A stretch of DNA of 40,632 nucleotides from an uncultured Pelagibacteraceae bacterium (GCA_902584215.1 CACHYW010000008.1:1-40632); one strand, 5' to 3'; counted from the stretch's first letter, positions 25,222-35,144 are shown. Notes: generated from the letters alone by a model not told the origin. Numbers and translations are program-made.

Positions 25222-28026
25222 TTAAAATGAATGAGTTACTGAAGCTGAGACATAATCTCTATCAGAATTAGTGTTATCCTCAAAATCTCCTAATTCAGCA
25301 ACGTAGTTCAGTTTCATGGTTGTACCACTGTTAGTGAACGAAGTTCCCAAAGTTACTTTTGCTTCACCTTCTACCCATCCACCAATAGATGATGGCGCAT
25401 TTCCTATGATGTCATAATCAAGACCAACGGAAGGCGAGAATGTCCAAGGAGAATTGTTAAAGTTAAAGTAGTTTAGTGACCCTCTAATTCGTGTTGTTAC
25501 AGATAAATCATCTGGTCCAGAATTATTTTCACAATACCCATTACCAAACAAGCCGTTAGATTGAACAGCTAAAGATGAAGTACCGGCTACATCAAGACAT
25601 CCACCGCCAACTACATCATGACCATCAGCTTGATGGCTGGTCTGAACTAATCCTTGACCATGATCATAATCCGGTAGATACAACGCGCCAATTTCCAGGA
25701 GCAGGCTTCCTCCGTCAGCACCCGCATTTTGAGCTACAGGATCTGAAGCAGTATAGTTTCTGATACCTAGTAAATCTAACGACCAAACATCGTGTTCAGC
25801 TGTACCATCACAAACCGCATAACCTGGCATTTCTACAGACGTTTTACCTGTTGCAGAAGATATGTCACAATTAGGCTGTGATGACCATTTTTGCAAATTC
25901 ACTGCGTTACTTGCAATGATAGCCCCTGCATTAGCACCAGCTGTAGCAAGCGATGCTAGACTTTGAATAACAGTACCTCCTGATGAGTCATAAACATTCA
26001 ACAGAAGTTGAGGAACTGAAATTTGAAAAGGAAAATCAGGTCTGTATGTTAGCTCGGCGTTTGTTGCCCATTCACCAATACCAGTAGAAATCGAAGCTCC
26101 AAAAGTCTGGATATCTTCAGGATAATAAAGTTGGTACCTTGCAGCGTTACCAAAGCCAAGAGTTGCCAAAGCACCGTTTGTTGCACCAGTCGCTTGAGCA
26201 TGAACGGCTGCTTGCGCTGCCGGACCACCAACTAGTGGGTTAGCATCATATGTTGGAGTTTCTTTCAACTGATCAGCTTGGTAAGCTAACAATCCTAGAT
26301 TATTAAAAGTTTCATAACATACCTCAGGATCATGTAGATATCCTAGAGTTGTGTCGGCATCTGTAGCTGCACTAGAGAATGCTCCATAAGCAGCTGCAGC
26401 GCCTGCACCAGATTTGTAAATAAGACCGCATATTAAGTCATTATATGCAATACTTGCTTGAACTTGCTCAAAAGCTGTTACATCTGCATCGGTAAAATCT
26501 CTAGTCGCATCTAAGACAGAATACATTGTGTAAAGAGTTGTTGCATATCCGTCTTCAATAGCAAGCATTCTAATTCGCGGAGAATTACTGTGTGAATTGT
26601 TAAAATATAATCCCCATTCAACACCAGTTCCAACGTCATCTACGTAACCGCTTAGGTTAAAACCATATTGCCCAGAATCATCAGCAAACGCATCTGGAGC
26701 ACGTCTAACAGCTACAAGACCCGCAGTATTATTAAGACCATCAAACTGAGAGCTAAGTCTCAATAAAGAGGCATTAATTTCTGCGTCTGTAAGAGCAACA
26801 CCTGTTTGTTGAGCACCAACTGAAGTTACAAGACCACCAGCAGCAGCCGCTCCTGCACCAATAAGGCCTGTAATGAATGCATCTGTATCAGCATAGCTTG
26901 TACCGTTCTGTAAATTGTAACCCTGTCTGGCCAGAGAGTAACCACCTCCGCCATATGCTGCATAGAGACCATAGAGAGTTGCCTCAGGACCTGCTGTTGG
27001 AGTACCAGTTCCAGTTGCCGCGTCTATGCCTGCCCACAATTGAGTATCCTTACAATGTCCACCGATACCGTCAGCAAAACATGTTGCGGCATCATGCCTG
27101 TTTCCACCAAAAGGAATTAGAGGGTTCTCTCTGTAATTGGGTGAATTTTTAAGTTGAGTCGTTGAATGTCTTCCCGCAAAGTCACTACCGTAAAATGAGT
27201 GAGCAACATCGATTTCAACTTCTTTTTGTTCAAGCTGATAATAAGCTTCTGCGGTAACACCGCCATCTAAGTATGCTGTAACGCCCATCATTGCTTGAGG
27301 GAGTAGAGCATCTTTTACTTGCGCTCCTGGAGATCTTAAGATTGGAAGTGATACAGGGTTAACTACATTAACACCAATTGGTAAGAGTGCAGTCACACCT
27401 TGAGATTGAACGTAATTACCAAGAGTAAAAGAAATGTCATCTGTCAGAGGGGCTTGAATGTATGCATTTCCTATTTTATATTGGTTTTCAAATTCACTTT
27501 CCATTTTGCTTGTAAATGCTCTGAAAGCCGGAGTCGTTATATCTAATGCGGCATTATAATAAGCAAGTCCAGATAAATTTATTTTAACACCATTTGCATT
27601 GGTAGCATCAAAACCAACTGCTAAAGAGTTACCAGCATCAAAGATGTCACCTTTATCAAAGTTTAATTTACCATCATCTTGGTTTGAGTTTACTCGCTCT
27701 ATAGATTTTGTTGATGTATTGCCGTAAGCATCTGTTTCAAAAATATTACAACCACCATTACCATTATCAGGATTGTATCCAACGTGCGATGTAAAATTTG
27801 AACGGTCTTCAAGGGTACCGTTTTTTGCTAAGCTGTCTCCTGAAATGAGTCTGCAATCGTTATCTTCTGTTCTCATAGAAAAACCAGAAGACACAGTTGT
27901 TGTTAAAGTTCCTGTAAATCCACCTAGAGATACCTGTTCAGCTTTTACGGAAATAGTAGCCATTTGAAAAAGTGATATAGCAAATAGACACTTTACAAAC
28001 GATCTAAAAATAGTGTTTCGTGACAT
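25222..28026 (-). CDS. DUF1302 family large outer-membrane protein
   Basis: A 934-residue exported protein with a signal peptide (1-29, VKA before EQ) and a beta-barrel pattern ending in VTHSF, the terminal Phe expected for BAM insertion. The start GFTGTLTTTVSSGFSMRTED and the NGNGG and GDIFDAGNS segments fit DUF1302 proteins. About ten cysteines are scattered through predicted loops, unusual for a porin-like protein, and Ala/Gly-rich tracts lie near 390-405 and 540-555. AGAGGGG at 28034-28040 is the strongest ribosome-binding site in the window. Probably a channel or receptor for a hydrophobic substrate together with the DUF1329 protein; the substrate cannot be read. Confidence 0.87.
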   Translation of the reverse strand: MSRNTIFRSFVKCLFAISLFQMATISVKAEQVSLGGFTGTLTTTVSSGFSMRTEDNDCRLISGDSLAKNGTLEDRSNFTSHVGYNPDNGNGGCNIFETDAYGNTSTKSIERVNSNQDDGKLNFDKGDIFDAGNSLAVGFDATNANGVKINLSGLAYYNAALDITTPAFRAFTSKMESEFENQYKIGNAYIQAPLTDDISFTLGNYVQSQGVTALLPIGVNVVNPVSLPILRSPGAQVKDALLPQAMMGVTAYLDGGVTAEAYYQLEQKEVEIDVAHSFYGSDFAGRHSTTQLKNSPNYRENPLIPFGGNRHDAATCFADGIGGHCKDTQLWAGIDAATGTGTPTAGPEATLYGLYAAYGGGGYSLARQGYNLQNGTSYADTDAFITGLIGAGAAAAGGLVTSVGAQQTGVALTDAEINASLLRLSSQFDGLNNTAGLVAVRRAPDAFADDSGQYGFNLSGYVDDVGTGVEWGLYFNNSHSNSPRIRMLAIEDGYATTLYTMYSVLDATRDFTDADVTAFEQVQASIAYNDLICGLIYKSGAGAAAAYGAFSSAATDADTTLGYLHDPEVCYETFNNLGLLAYQADQLKETPTYDANPLVGGPAAQAAVHAQATGATNGALATLGFGNAARYQLYYPEDIQTFGASISTGIGEWATNAELTYRPDFPFQISVPQLLLNVYDSSGGTVIQSLASLATAGANAGAIIASNAVNLQKWSSQPNCDISSATGKTSVEMPGYAVCDGTAEHDVWSLDLLGIRNYTASDPVAQNAGADGGSLLLEIGALYLPDYDHGQGLVQTSHQADGHDVVGGGCLDVAGTSSLAVQSNGLFGNGYCENNSGPDDLSVTTRIRGSLNYFNFNNSPWTFSPSVGLDYDIIGNAPSSIGGWVEGEAKVTLGTSFTNSGTTMKLNYVAELGDFEDNTNSDRDYVSASVTHSF

Positions 28027-28033
28027 ATGAATT

Positions 28034-28040
28034 CCCCTCT
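28034..28040 (-). promoter_or_regulatory. Strong ribosome-binding site of the DUF1302 gene
   Basis: AGAGGGG on the minus strand, 7 bases before the ATG at 28026. It is much stronger than most sites in this window and implies abundant protein. Confidence 0.8.
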
Positions 28041-28071
28041 TATGTACTTATTACAATTTAATAATTCGCCT

Positions 28072-28100
28072 ATTCAACTTAAAAAAACAAGTTTAGTCAA
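28072..28100 (-). promoter_or_regulatory. Putative promoter of the DUF1302-DUF1329 unit
   Basis: TTGACT (28100-28095), a 17-base spacer, then TTGAAT (28077-28072) on the minus strand, in the 160-base gap between hemD and the DUF1302 start. The -35 matches well, the -10 only in four of six positions. No clear terminator for hemD is seen in this gap. Confidence 0.4.
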
Positions 28101-28186
28101 GCAATTAAAGGGGCTTATATAAAAGTATAATTTTTATTAATTGAACGCTAAAATACTGCTTAATCGTTGTTATTTAATGATATTTA

Positions 28187-28900
28187 TTATTTTAACTTCA
28201 AATTTTTGATTATTCCAAGCATTCCTTTTTCTGACGGGTCTGAAGAATAATGAACATTATATCCAAGTTTTTGGGCAAATCCACCAACACGCTTACTGAC
28301 ACATATATAATGAATTCTTTTGAGACAAGATTTTGAAACCTTATCTAATTTGCAGAGCTCAAGAAAAACCATAAGAGAAAACTTAGAGAAAAATACAGCC
28401 GCAGAAAATTTGTCATTTTTTAAATTCATAACAACAGACTTTTTTAATTTTTTAACTTTGAAAGTTTCATAGACCCTGACTAATGTAATTTTACATTTCA
28501 TTTTTTTTAACGATTCAACAAGCTCTTTATTATATACATTTGAACATAAAAATTTCACGTCACTTAATCTATTTATCTTCGACTTTAATTTATTGATTAA
28601 GTCAGCACTGTCTTTTGCAGAAATCAATATGTTTTGACATCCCAATTGTTTGAGGCGTTGAGTTGTTTTTTCACCAATGACAATAAATTCATTTTTTTTA
28701 CAACGTTCTATAATTTTACTCATGATAAGATAATCTATAGATCTTGGACTCGTGATAAGTATAGAACAACTACCTAAAGAAATTTGTTTTTTAAAAATTT
28801 TAAATTTTGATAGTTCTTGAACCTCAGAATTAATTTTTAATTTTTCTAATCTTTTTTGAAACTCTAAAGAGTTTTTTCTAGGGCGTGTAATTAAAATCAC
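28187..28900 (-). CDS. hemD: Uroporphyrinogen-III synthase
   Basis: Closes and inverts ring D of hydroxymethylbilane to give uroporphyrinogen III. Sequence conservation in this family is low; the N-terminal ILITRPRKNS, the ITSPRSI strand and the C-terminal half with AAVFFSKFS (SPS-like) fit HemD, and position directly after hemC confirms it. The start is GTG at 28900, 23 bases inside hemC. The 237 residues are very Lys-rich, in line with the AT bias. Confidence 0.85.
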   Translation of the reverse strand: MILITRPRKNSLEFQKRLEKLKINSEVQELSKFKIFKKQISLGSCSILITSPRSIDYLIMSKIIERCKKNEFIVIGEKTTQRLKQLGCQNILISAKDSADLINKLKSKINRLSDVKFLCSNVYNKELVESLKKMKCKITLVRVYETFKVKKLKKSVVMNLKNDKFSAAVFFSKFSLMVFLELCKLDKVSKSCLKRIHYICVSKRVGGFAQKLGYNVHYSSDPSEKGMLGIIKNLKLK

Positions 28901-29843
28901 TTTTTAAATTGTCCAGTTCATTTATTTTCGTTAGACCTACGACGTCTATAATCTCCTTAACTAGTTCGTCACATAACGATAAATAGTTTTCTTTTAAACC
29001 TTCCTTTAATTTTTTAAAAATTTTATTCCCTAGATGATCAAACATTTCAAATTTTAGCGATATGTTATTTTCGTTTATATTTGCATAAATTGAAACAGGA
29101 CTATTGCAGTTTGCATTTATATTTCTTAAAACTTTTCTTTCAGCCATACACTCAGTTTGAGTTTTGAGATCATTAATGGGAGCAAATATATTTTTTATCT
29201 CACTGTTTTTGAGGGCTTGTACACCAACAGCTCCCTGGCAGGCGGCTGGCAGAAATAAATTATGCTCTAATACTTCAGTAACTAAATGATCTAGATTTAA
29301 TCGGGCCAATCCCGCAAAGCTTAATATGATAGCATCATATTCATGATTTCTAAGTTTTTGAATGCGCGTATCAACATTGCCTCTAAGTAACTTGATTGAT
29401 AAATCTTTTCGTAAACTCAAAACTTGTGACCTTCTGCGAATAGAACTGGTGCCAATTACACTACCTGTTGGCAAATCCATAAAACTTTTTCCTGAATTGC
29501 TTATTATTGCGTCATTTGTTTTATGTCTTTGCATCCAACAAATAATGTCAAGATCTGGGTAAGCGTCTTGAGCAGGTACATCTTTCATTGAATGCACGCC
29601 AATATCAATTTTACCCGACATAATCTGTTCCTCAATTTCTTTAATAAATAGACCTTTCCCACCAATTTGATCCAGTCGATGAGTATTATGGATATCTCCA
29701 GTTGTTTTGATTGTCTTTATATTAAAGGTATCTTCACTTAACTTTGGGTCTTGTTTGAGCAATGCCTGAATCAAAAGATTAGTCTGAGATTTAGATAAGT
29801 TACTGCTGCGGATTCCAACTACAATTTTTGGCAATTCAGACAT
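28878..29843 (-). CDS. hemC: Porphobilinogen deaminase (hydroxymethylbilane synthase)
   Basis: Polymerises four porphobilinogens on a dipyrromethane cofactor. The 321 residues keep HSMKDVP with catalytic D88, GTSSIRRRSQ, RGNVDTR and the AACQGAVG segment. The cofactor-bearing Cys is C246, in NANCNSPV rather than the common GGC-x-x-P context. It overlaps hemD and is divergent from tsaD across 91 bases, an order conserved in Alphaproteobacteria. Confidence 0.95.
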   Translation of the reverse strand: MSELPKIVVGIRSSNLSKSQTNLLIQALLKQDPKLSEDTFNIKTIKTTGDIHNTHRLDQIGGKGLFIKEIEEQIMSGKIDIGVHSMKDVPAQDAYPDLDIICWMQRHKTNDAIISNSGKSFMDLPTGSVIGTSSIRRRSQVLSLRKDLSIKLLRGNVDTRIQKLRNHEYDAIILSFAGLARLNLDHLVTEVLEHNLFLPAACQGAVGVQALKNSEIKNIFAPINDLKTQTECMAERKVLRNINANCNSPVSIYANINENNISLKFEMFDHLGNKIFKKLKEGLKENYLSLCDELVKEIIDVVGLTKINELDNLKSDFNYTP

Positions 29844-29934
29844 ACATTATAATATCGAACATTTCCTACGTTAGGTTTATAATTAGAGATATAACACTTA
29901 AAGTATACTACATTTAACTGGATTTTTATAAATT

Positions 29935-31017
29935 ATGACAATGAAAAAAATCAGGGTACTTGGCATTGAGTCCAGTTGTGATGAAACATCAGTATCAGTT
30001 GTAGAAAAAGCAGGAGATAGAATTAAAGTCCTTTCAAATATTGTTAAATCTCAACTCGAAGTTCACAAAGATTATGGAGGCGTTGTCCCAGAGCTGGCTG
30101 CAAGAGCTCACTCAGACGTTATTCATAAGTTAATTAAGATGGCTCTTGATCAGGCAAACATTTCATTCCGTAGCATTCATGCTATTGCCTCAACGGCAGG
30201 TCCTGGTCTATTGGGCGGATTGTTGGTCGGTGTCGTTGCTGGAAAGACTCTTGCTTCCTCACTTAATAAACCATTCATCGCGGTCAACCACCTAGAAGGC
30301 CATGCTCTGTCCATTAAGCTCGAACAAAAGATTGAATTTCCATATCTCTTATTATTAGTGTCTGGTGGGCACACTGAATTTACAATTATCAAAAAATTTA
30401 ATAGCTATAAACGGATTGGCACAACCATCGATGATGCATTGGGTGAAGCATTTGATAAAACTGCGCGTCTTTTAAAAATGGAATATCCAGGTGGACCTGA
30501 AATCGAAAAATATGCTAAAGAGGGAGATGAAAATAAATATAACTTACCCTTACCTCTCATCAATGAAAGAAATTGTCACTTCTCTTTTGCTGGTCTGAAA
30601 TCAGCAGTAGCTAATGTAGTAGCAGAAAATAAATGTACTGAAAAATTTAAAAGAGATATGTCAGCCTCTTTTCAAAAGACTATAAACAAAATTTTGTCTA
30701 CCAAAGCTCGACATGCAATTGAGCGTCTTCAAAATATTAATAAATCTAAAGACACTACAAAAATTGTTGTTGCAGGAGGTGTTGCGGCCAACAAAAGTCT
30801 TCGAGGTGCACTTAGAAAATTAGAATCAACTCATCAATGTGAATTTCTATTTCCGTCCATAAAATATTGTACTGACAATGGGGCCATGATTGCGCTTGCA
30901 GGTATAGAGAGATTTGAAAGAAACATGTTTAACAAACTTGATTTCAAACCAAGACCAAGATGGCCACTTGATAAAGATGCTTTGTTCATGAAAGGAAAAA
31001 GAATCGTTGGCGAATAA
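29935..31017 (+). CDS. tsaD: tRNA N6-adenosine threonylcarbamoyltransferase TsaD
   Basis: Catalytic subunit of the t6A37 tRNA modification complex with TsaB and TsaE. The 360 residues carry GIESSCDET at the N-terminus, the metal-binding H119/H123 in NHLEGHAL, LLVSGGHTEF and a C-terminal metal-binding CTDNGAMIA. ATG at 29935; a second ATG two codons later is also possible. The stop overlaps the gpsA start by 11 bases. A TATACT at about 29908 could be a -10, but no good -35 accompanies it. Confidence 0.96.
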   Translation: MTMKKIRVLGIESSCDETSVSVVEKAGDRIKVLSNIVKSQLEVHKDYGGVVPELAARAHSDVIHKLIKMALDQANISFRSIHAIASTAGPGLLGGLLVGVVAGKTLASSLNKPFIAVNHLEGHALSIKLEQKIEFPYLLLLVSGGHTEFTIIKKFNSYKRIGTTIDDALGEAFDKTARLLKMEYPGGPEIEKYAKEGDENKYNLPLPLINERNCHFSFAGLKSAVANVVAENKCTEKFKRDMSASFQKTINKILSTKARHAIERLQNINKSKDTTKIVVAGGVAANKSLRGALRKLESTHQCEFLFPSIKYCTDNGAMIALAGIERFERNMFNKLDFKPRPRWPLDKDALFMKGKRIVGE

Positions 31018-32005
31018 TAAAAAGTTTAAAATTGGAATCATCGGAGCTGGTGCCTGGGGTACAGCGCTTGCAAATATATTAGCTCAAAAGCAACAGGTAA
31101 GACTCTGGGCCAAAGAAAGAAGTGTCTGTGAAAACATTAAAAATCAAAGAGAAAATAAAAGATTTCTTCCAAAAATAAAATTAAGCAAGAAAATTAATTG
31201 TACGACAGAAATCAATGATGTTTCTGAATGTGAGATATTATTTTTAGTGATACCAGTTCAATATCTCTCTGGGGTTTTAAACAAATTAAGAAATTCTTTA
31301 AATGAAAAAACAATTTTTGTTTGTTGTTCAAAAGGACTAGAAATGAACAGCTTAAAGTTACCAAGTCAAATCGTATCTTCAATATTTCCAAAAAATAAAA
31401 TTGCAATCATCTCAGGTCCAAACTTTGCAGCGGAAATTGCAAAAGGATTACCTGCTGCAACAACTGTTGCTTCAAAGAGTGAAGAGGTATCAAAGAAAAT
31501 TGCAAACCTCATCAAGTCACCAAAACTGCGACCTTATTTGTCCAATGATATTATTGGGTCACAAATCTCAGGTGCACTAAAAAATATATACGCCATAGCC
31601 AGTGGTATTGTCGTTGGAAAAAAATACGGCGAGAATGCAGTAGCTTCAATCATTTCAAGAAGCTTTGCAGAAATAACAACGGTTGCAAAATCAATGAACG
31701 CAAAAAAAAGTACACTTGCTGGTCTTTCAGGGATGGGCGATTTATTTCTTACATGTTCTTCTAAAGAATCCAGAAACTTTTCTCTTGGAATTGATTTAGC
31801 GAAAGGAAAAACATTAAATGAAATTATTCAAAAAAAATTTTCAATTGCTGAAGGTGTATTTACTGTTCGAGCATTAAAGAAACTTGCTGATAAAAAAAAA
31901 TTAGATTTACCAATTAACGAAGCTGTCTATAGAGTATTGTACCGAAAAAAAAATATTGATCTTGCCATACAAGAACTTTTAAATAGACCCATAACGAAGG
32001 AATAA
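31007..32005 (+). CDS. gpsA: Glycerol-3-phosphate dehydrogenase [NAD(P)+]
   Basis: Makes sn-glycerol-3-phosphate for phospholipids from dihydroxyacetone phosphate. The 332 residues have GAGAWG (13-18), SKG with K110, SGPNFA (137-142) and the catalytic K193 in SGALKNIYAIASG. The start is TTG at 31007 within tsaD; no ATG is available before the Rossmann motif, and AAAGGA lies upstream at about 10 bases. The EVE gene starts 2 bases after the stop. Confidence 0.95.
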   Translation: MANNKKFKIGIIGAGAWGTALANILAQKQQVRLWAKERSVCENIKNQRENKRFLPKIKLSKKINCTTEINDVSECEILFLVIPVQYLSGVLNKLRNSLNEKTIFVCCSKGLEMNSLKLPSQIVSSIFPKNKIAIISGPNFAAEIAKGLPAATTVASKSEEVSKKIANLIKSPKLRPYLSNDIIGSQISGALKNIYAIASGIVVGKKYGENAVASIISRSFAEITTVAKSMNAKKSTLAGLSGMGDLFLTCSSKESRNFSLGIDLAKGKTLNEIIQKKFSIAEGVFTVRALKKLADKKKLDLPINEAVYRVLYRKKNIDLAIQELLNRPITKE

Positions 32006-32007
32006 AA

Positions 32008-32424
32008 ATGCAATATTGGTTAATGAAATCTGAGCCTGAAACATGGTCCTGGGAACAGCAAGTTAAAGCCGGTGCCAAAGGAGAAGGCTGGGACGGTGTT
32101 AGAAATTATCAAGCATCAAACAACATGAAGAAAATGAAAAAAGGTGACCTTTGTTTTTTTTATCACTCAGTAAAAGAGCGTGATGTTGTGGGCATCGTCA
32201 AGGTTATAAAAGAGTATCACCCTGATCCAACAGATAAGTCTGAACGCTTTGGTATGGTGAGTGTAAGCGCAGTGAAACCGCTAAAAAAAAGAGTGAATCT
32301 CGATCAAATAAAAAGTGACAAAAGGCTTAATCACCTCGCATTAGTCAAACAGTCTCGATTATCAGTAATGCCCATCGATAAGAAGTCCTGGACTATTATT
32401 TGCAATCTAGGTGGTATCAAATAA
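32008..32424 (+). CDS. EVE domain protein
   Basis: A 138-residue EVE (PUA-like) domain protein, related to thymocyte nuclear protein 1. It has YWLMKSEP at the N-terminus, WDGVRNYQASN, and GDLCFFYHS; these line the pocket that binds modified bases in related domains. In bacteria a lone EVE gene between gpsA and acs is a conserved alphaproteobacterial arrangement, so a housekeeping role in reading modified nucleic acid is more likely than restriction. Start 2 bases after gpsA, end 12 bases before acs. Confidence 0.9.
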   Translation: MQYWLMKSEPETWSWEQQVKAGAKGEGWDGVRNYQASNNMKKMKKGDLCFFYHSVKERDVVGIVKVIKEYHPDPTDKSERFGMVSVSAVKPLKKRVNLDQIKSDKRLNHLALVKQSRLSVMPIDKKSWTIICNLGGIK

Positions 32425-32436
32425 GATATTTGGTCT

Positions 32437-34377
32437 ATGAGCGATAATGAAAAATTTAACGTCAGTGCCGATTGGTCTGCCAACGCCCAGATAAATCAAG
32501 ATAAATATAATGAGTGGTATGAAACATCATTCAATAATAATGAAGATTTTTGGAACGAACACGGCAAACGCATGGAATGGATGAAGCCGTATACAAAAGT
32601 GAAAAACGTTTCATTTAATAAAGATAACTTTTCAATCAAATGGTACGAAGATGGTGCACTTAATGCTTCCGCCAATTGCATCGATCGACATTTAAAAGAT
32701 AAAGGGGATCAGACAGCCATCATTTGGGAAGGCGATGATCCAAAAGACTCAAAACACATTACTTATAATGAACTTCATAAAGAAGTTTCAAAATTATCTA
32801 ATGGGATGAAATCCCTTGGTGTAAAAAAAGGTGACCGTGTAACCATTTATATGCCAATGATTCCTGAAGCAGCATACGCCATGCTTGCGTGCACACGCAT
32901 TGGTGCTATTCACTCAGTTGTCTTTGGTGGTTTCTCGCCTGACTCACTTGCAGGACGCATTAGTGATTGTAAATCAGATATTGTGATTACAGCTGATGAA
33001 GGATTAAGAGGCGGCAAACCAATTCCGTTAAAAAAGAATACAGACGATGCCATCAACATCTCAGGTGGTGTGAGACATTGTATTGTTGTCAAACGAACAG
33101 GTGGTGCAATCGACTGGCATGATGACCGTGATGTTTGGTATCACGAATTAATAAGTGATGCATCAGATGACTGCCCACCAGAAGAAATGAGTGCGGAAGA
33201 TCCATTATTTATTCTCTATACATCTGGCTCTACAGGAAAACCAAAAGGCGTGATGCATACTACTGGCGGTTACATGGTGTATGCGTCCATGACACATCAA
33301 TATGTATTTGATTACAAACCAGGAGATGTTTATTGGTGCACGGCTGATGTTGGTTGGGTCACAGGACACAGTTACATTGTATATGGACCACTCGCAAACG
33401 GCGCTATTACTGTGATGTTTGAAGGGGTGCCTAATTATCCAAGTGCGTCTCGTTTCTGGGAAGTGGTTGATAAACATAAAGTAAATATTTTCTACACAGC
33501 GCCGACAGCTATTCGCGCACTCATGCGCGAAGGCGAAGGACCAGTAACAAAAACAAGTCGGTCTTCTCTTAAATTACTCGGTACTGTGGGCGAGCCGATC
33601 AATCCGGAAGCCTGGATGTGGTATTATAATATTGTTGGTGAAAAGAAATGTCCCATCGTTGATACGTGGTGGCAAACTGAAACGGGCGGTATCTTAATTT
33701 CACCTCTCCCTGGCGCTATTGCTCAAAAACCAGGATCAGCTACAAAGCCTTTCTTTGGTATCCAGCCTGAGATCATGGATGCTGAAGGAAATATATTAGA
33801 AGGTGCTTGTGAAGGATCATTGTGTCTTGCAGATTCTTGGCCGGGGCAAATGAGAACCGTATACGGCGATCACAAAAGATTTATTGAAACTTATTTCTCT
33901 CAATTTGATGGAAAGTATTTCACCGGTGATGGATGCAAGCGTGATGAAGATGGTTACTATTGGATCACGGGGCGTGTTGACGACGTCATTAATGTATCTG
34001 GTCACCGCATGGGAACCGCAGAAGTTGAATCGGCTTTAGTTGCACATCCAAAAGTCAGCGAAGCCGCTGTTGTTGGTTATCCTCATGACATCAAAGGTCA
34101 GGGAATTTACGCTTACGTAACCTTAAACGCGGGTGAGGAAACATCTGATGAATTATATAAAGAGTTGGTTGCTTGGGTTCGAAAAGAAATCGGACCCATT
34201 GCATCTCCTGATCTTATTCAATGGGCGCCCGGTCTTCCAAAGACACGGTCTGGTAAAATCATGAGAAGAATTTTAAGAAAGATTGCTGAAAATGAATACA
34301 GCAATCTTGGCGATACATCTACTTTAGCCGAACCAGCAGTAGTCGATGATCTGATCAACAATCGAATGAACAAATAA
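32437..34377 (+). CDS. acs: Acetyl-CoA synthetase
   Basis: AMP-forming ligase activating acetate to acetyl-CoA. The 646 residues have the adenylation P-loop [11 protein letters not shown] (about 262-272), the acetate pocket region with WWQTETGG, and the C-terminal K607 in RSGKIMRR, the residue usually acetylated for control (K609 in Salmonella). ATG at 32437. Base composition is noticeably richer in G and C than its neighbours, as often seen for highly expressed genes. End of the tsaD-gpsA-EVE-acs run. Confidence 0.97.
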   Translation: MSDNEKFNVSADWSANAQINQDKYNEWYETSFNNNEDFWNEHGKRMEWMKPYTKVKNVSFNKDNFSIKWYEDGALNASANCIDRHLKDKGDQTAIIWEGDDPKDSKHITYNELHKEVSKLSNGMKSLGVKKGDRVTIYMPMIPEAAYAMLACTRIGAIHSVVFGGFSPDSLAGRISDCKSDIVITADEGLRGGKPIPLKKNTDDAINISGGVRHCIVVKRTGGAIDWHDDRDVWYHELISDASDDCPPEEMSAEDPLFILYTSGSTGKPKGVMHTTGGYMVYASMTHQYVFDYKPGDVYWCTADVGWVTGHSYIVYGPLANGAITVMFEGVPNYPSASRFWEVVDKHKVNIFYTAPTAIRALMREGEGPVTKTSRSSLKLLGTVGEPINPEAWMWYYNIVGEKKCPIVDTWWQTETGGILISPLPGAIAQKPGSATKPFFGIQPEIMDAEGNILEGACEGSLCLADSWPGQMRTVYGDHKRFIETYFSQFDGKYFTGDGCKRDEDGYYWITGRVDDVINVSGHRMGTAEVESALVAHPKVSEAAVVGYPHDIKGQGIYAYVTLNAGEETSDELYKELVAWVRKEIGPIASPDLIQWAPGLPKTRSGKIMRRILRKIAENEYSNLGDTSTLAEPAVVDDLINNRMNK

Positions 34378-34383
34378 TTGTAA

Positions 34384-35022
34384 ATGATTAGCCTTAACAT
34401 GAATGGATTATTGATCATTAGATTTATAATTTTGAGTTTAATATTGTTTTTTTATTTATCAAATTCCTATGCTGCTTCTTTGAGTAATAAAGCAATGTGG
34501 CAAATATCTAAAGAATGGATCTGTTATGATAGGTTTGATATGTCAGCAATTATGAATGAAGAATACTTAAAAGAGAAAAATCAAAGAATTGAAAATGTTT
34601 TAGGACAAGATGCCTGGAAAGGACAGGAAAATACATTGGATTATAACGGAATGAGCAAGAATAATTTTGGTGGTTATATGCATATTTATGATTTTAAAAA
34701 TAACAGGGTAAAATATTTTGATCAAAACGGAGATAGTGAGGGAACTAGTAAAATTACATTTAAAAGATTTCTGCAGATCGAAGGAGTGTCAAACACAAAT
34801 ATTTTAATTAGACAGCGAGAAAATGGGGATGAGATCGTTGAAGAAATCGTTGAAAAATATGATTTTTATACGAGTAATGATATTGGAACATTTTGGGAGC
34901 TAGACACATGGACAAAAGGGAAGGCGATTCAGGATAACGAGAGCATTTATGAAGATGATAAAAAATGGGTAATGGCACGTCTTGTAAGCCGTGCTTATGA
35001 ATGTAAACCAGTTTTTGAATAA
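34384..35022 (+). CDS. Exported protein of unknown function
   Basis: No family recognised. The 212 residues start with a long hydrophobic signal (about 9-29, SYA before AS); an ATG five codons in (34399) would give a more normal signal peptide. The mature part is hydrophilic, with the first third carrying W39, W45 and C47 and the end C207, a likely disulfide pair across the domain. KITFKRFLQIEG and FWELDTWTKG suggest a beta-rich lipocalin-like fold, but this is a guess. It begins 6 bases after acs and may be read through from it. Confidence 0.65.
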   Translation: MISLNMNGLLIIRFIILSLILFFYLSNSYAASLSNKAMWQISKEWICYDRFDMSAIMNEEYLKEKNQRIENVLGQDAWKGQENTLDYNGMSKNNFGGYMHIYDFKNNRVKYFDQNGDSEGTSKITFKRFLQIEGVSNTNILIRQRENGDEIVEEIVEKYDFYTSNDIGTFWELDTWTKGKAIQDNESIYEDDKKWVMARLVSRAYECKPVFE

Positions 35023-35068
35023 GTGGCAAAATTAATCGATTTTTTTATTATTATGCCTCAATTATAAA

Positions 35069-35080
35069 GACGTTAACGTC
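35069..35080. repeat. Perfect 12-base palindrome
   Basis: GACGTTAACGTC reads the same on both strands. It lies in the 122-base gap between the convergent genes ending at 35022 and 35145. No T-tract follows on either side, so it is not a normal terminator; it could be a protein-binding site or chance. Confidence 0.6.
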
Positions 35081-35144
35081 AACTAAGTCAAAAAGTGTCA
35101 TTACAAAAAATACTAAGTTTAAAACAGCATCTAATTCTTCCACG

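Noticed and set aside
26820-26960. Alanine/glycine tracts in the DUF1302 gene as a tandem DNA repeat
   Set aside because: The codons vary and no unit repeats at DNA level; it is a compositional tract only.
32008-32424. EVE gene as part of a defence island
   Set aside because: EVE domains occur in restriction systems, but here the gene is alone within a conserved housekeeping run with no nuclease or methylase nearby.
33205-33477. Minus-strand open frame of 90 codons inside acs
   Set aside because: Antisense shadow over the conserved adenylation region; no start signal or family resemblance.
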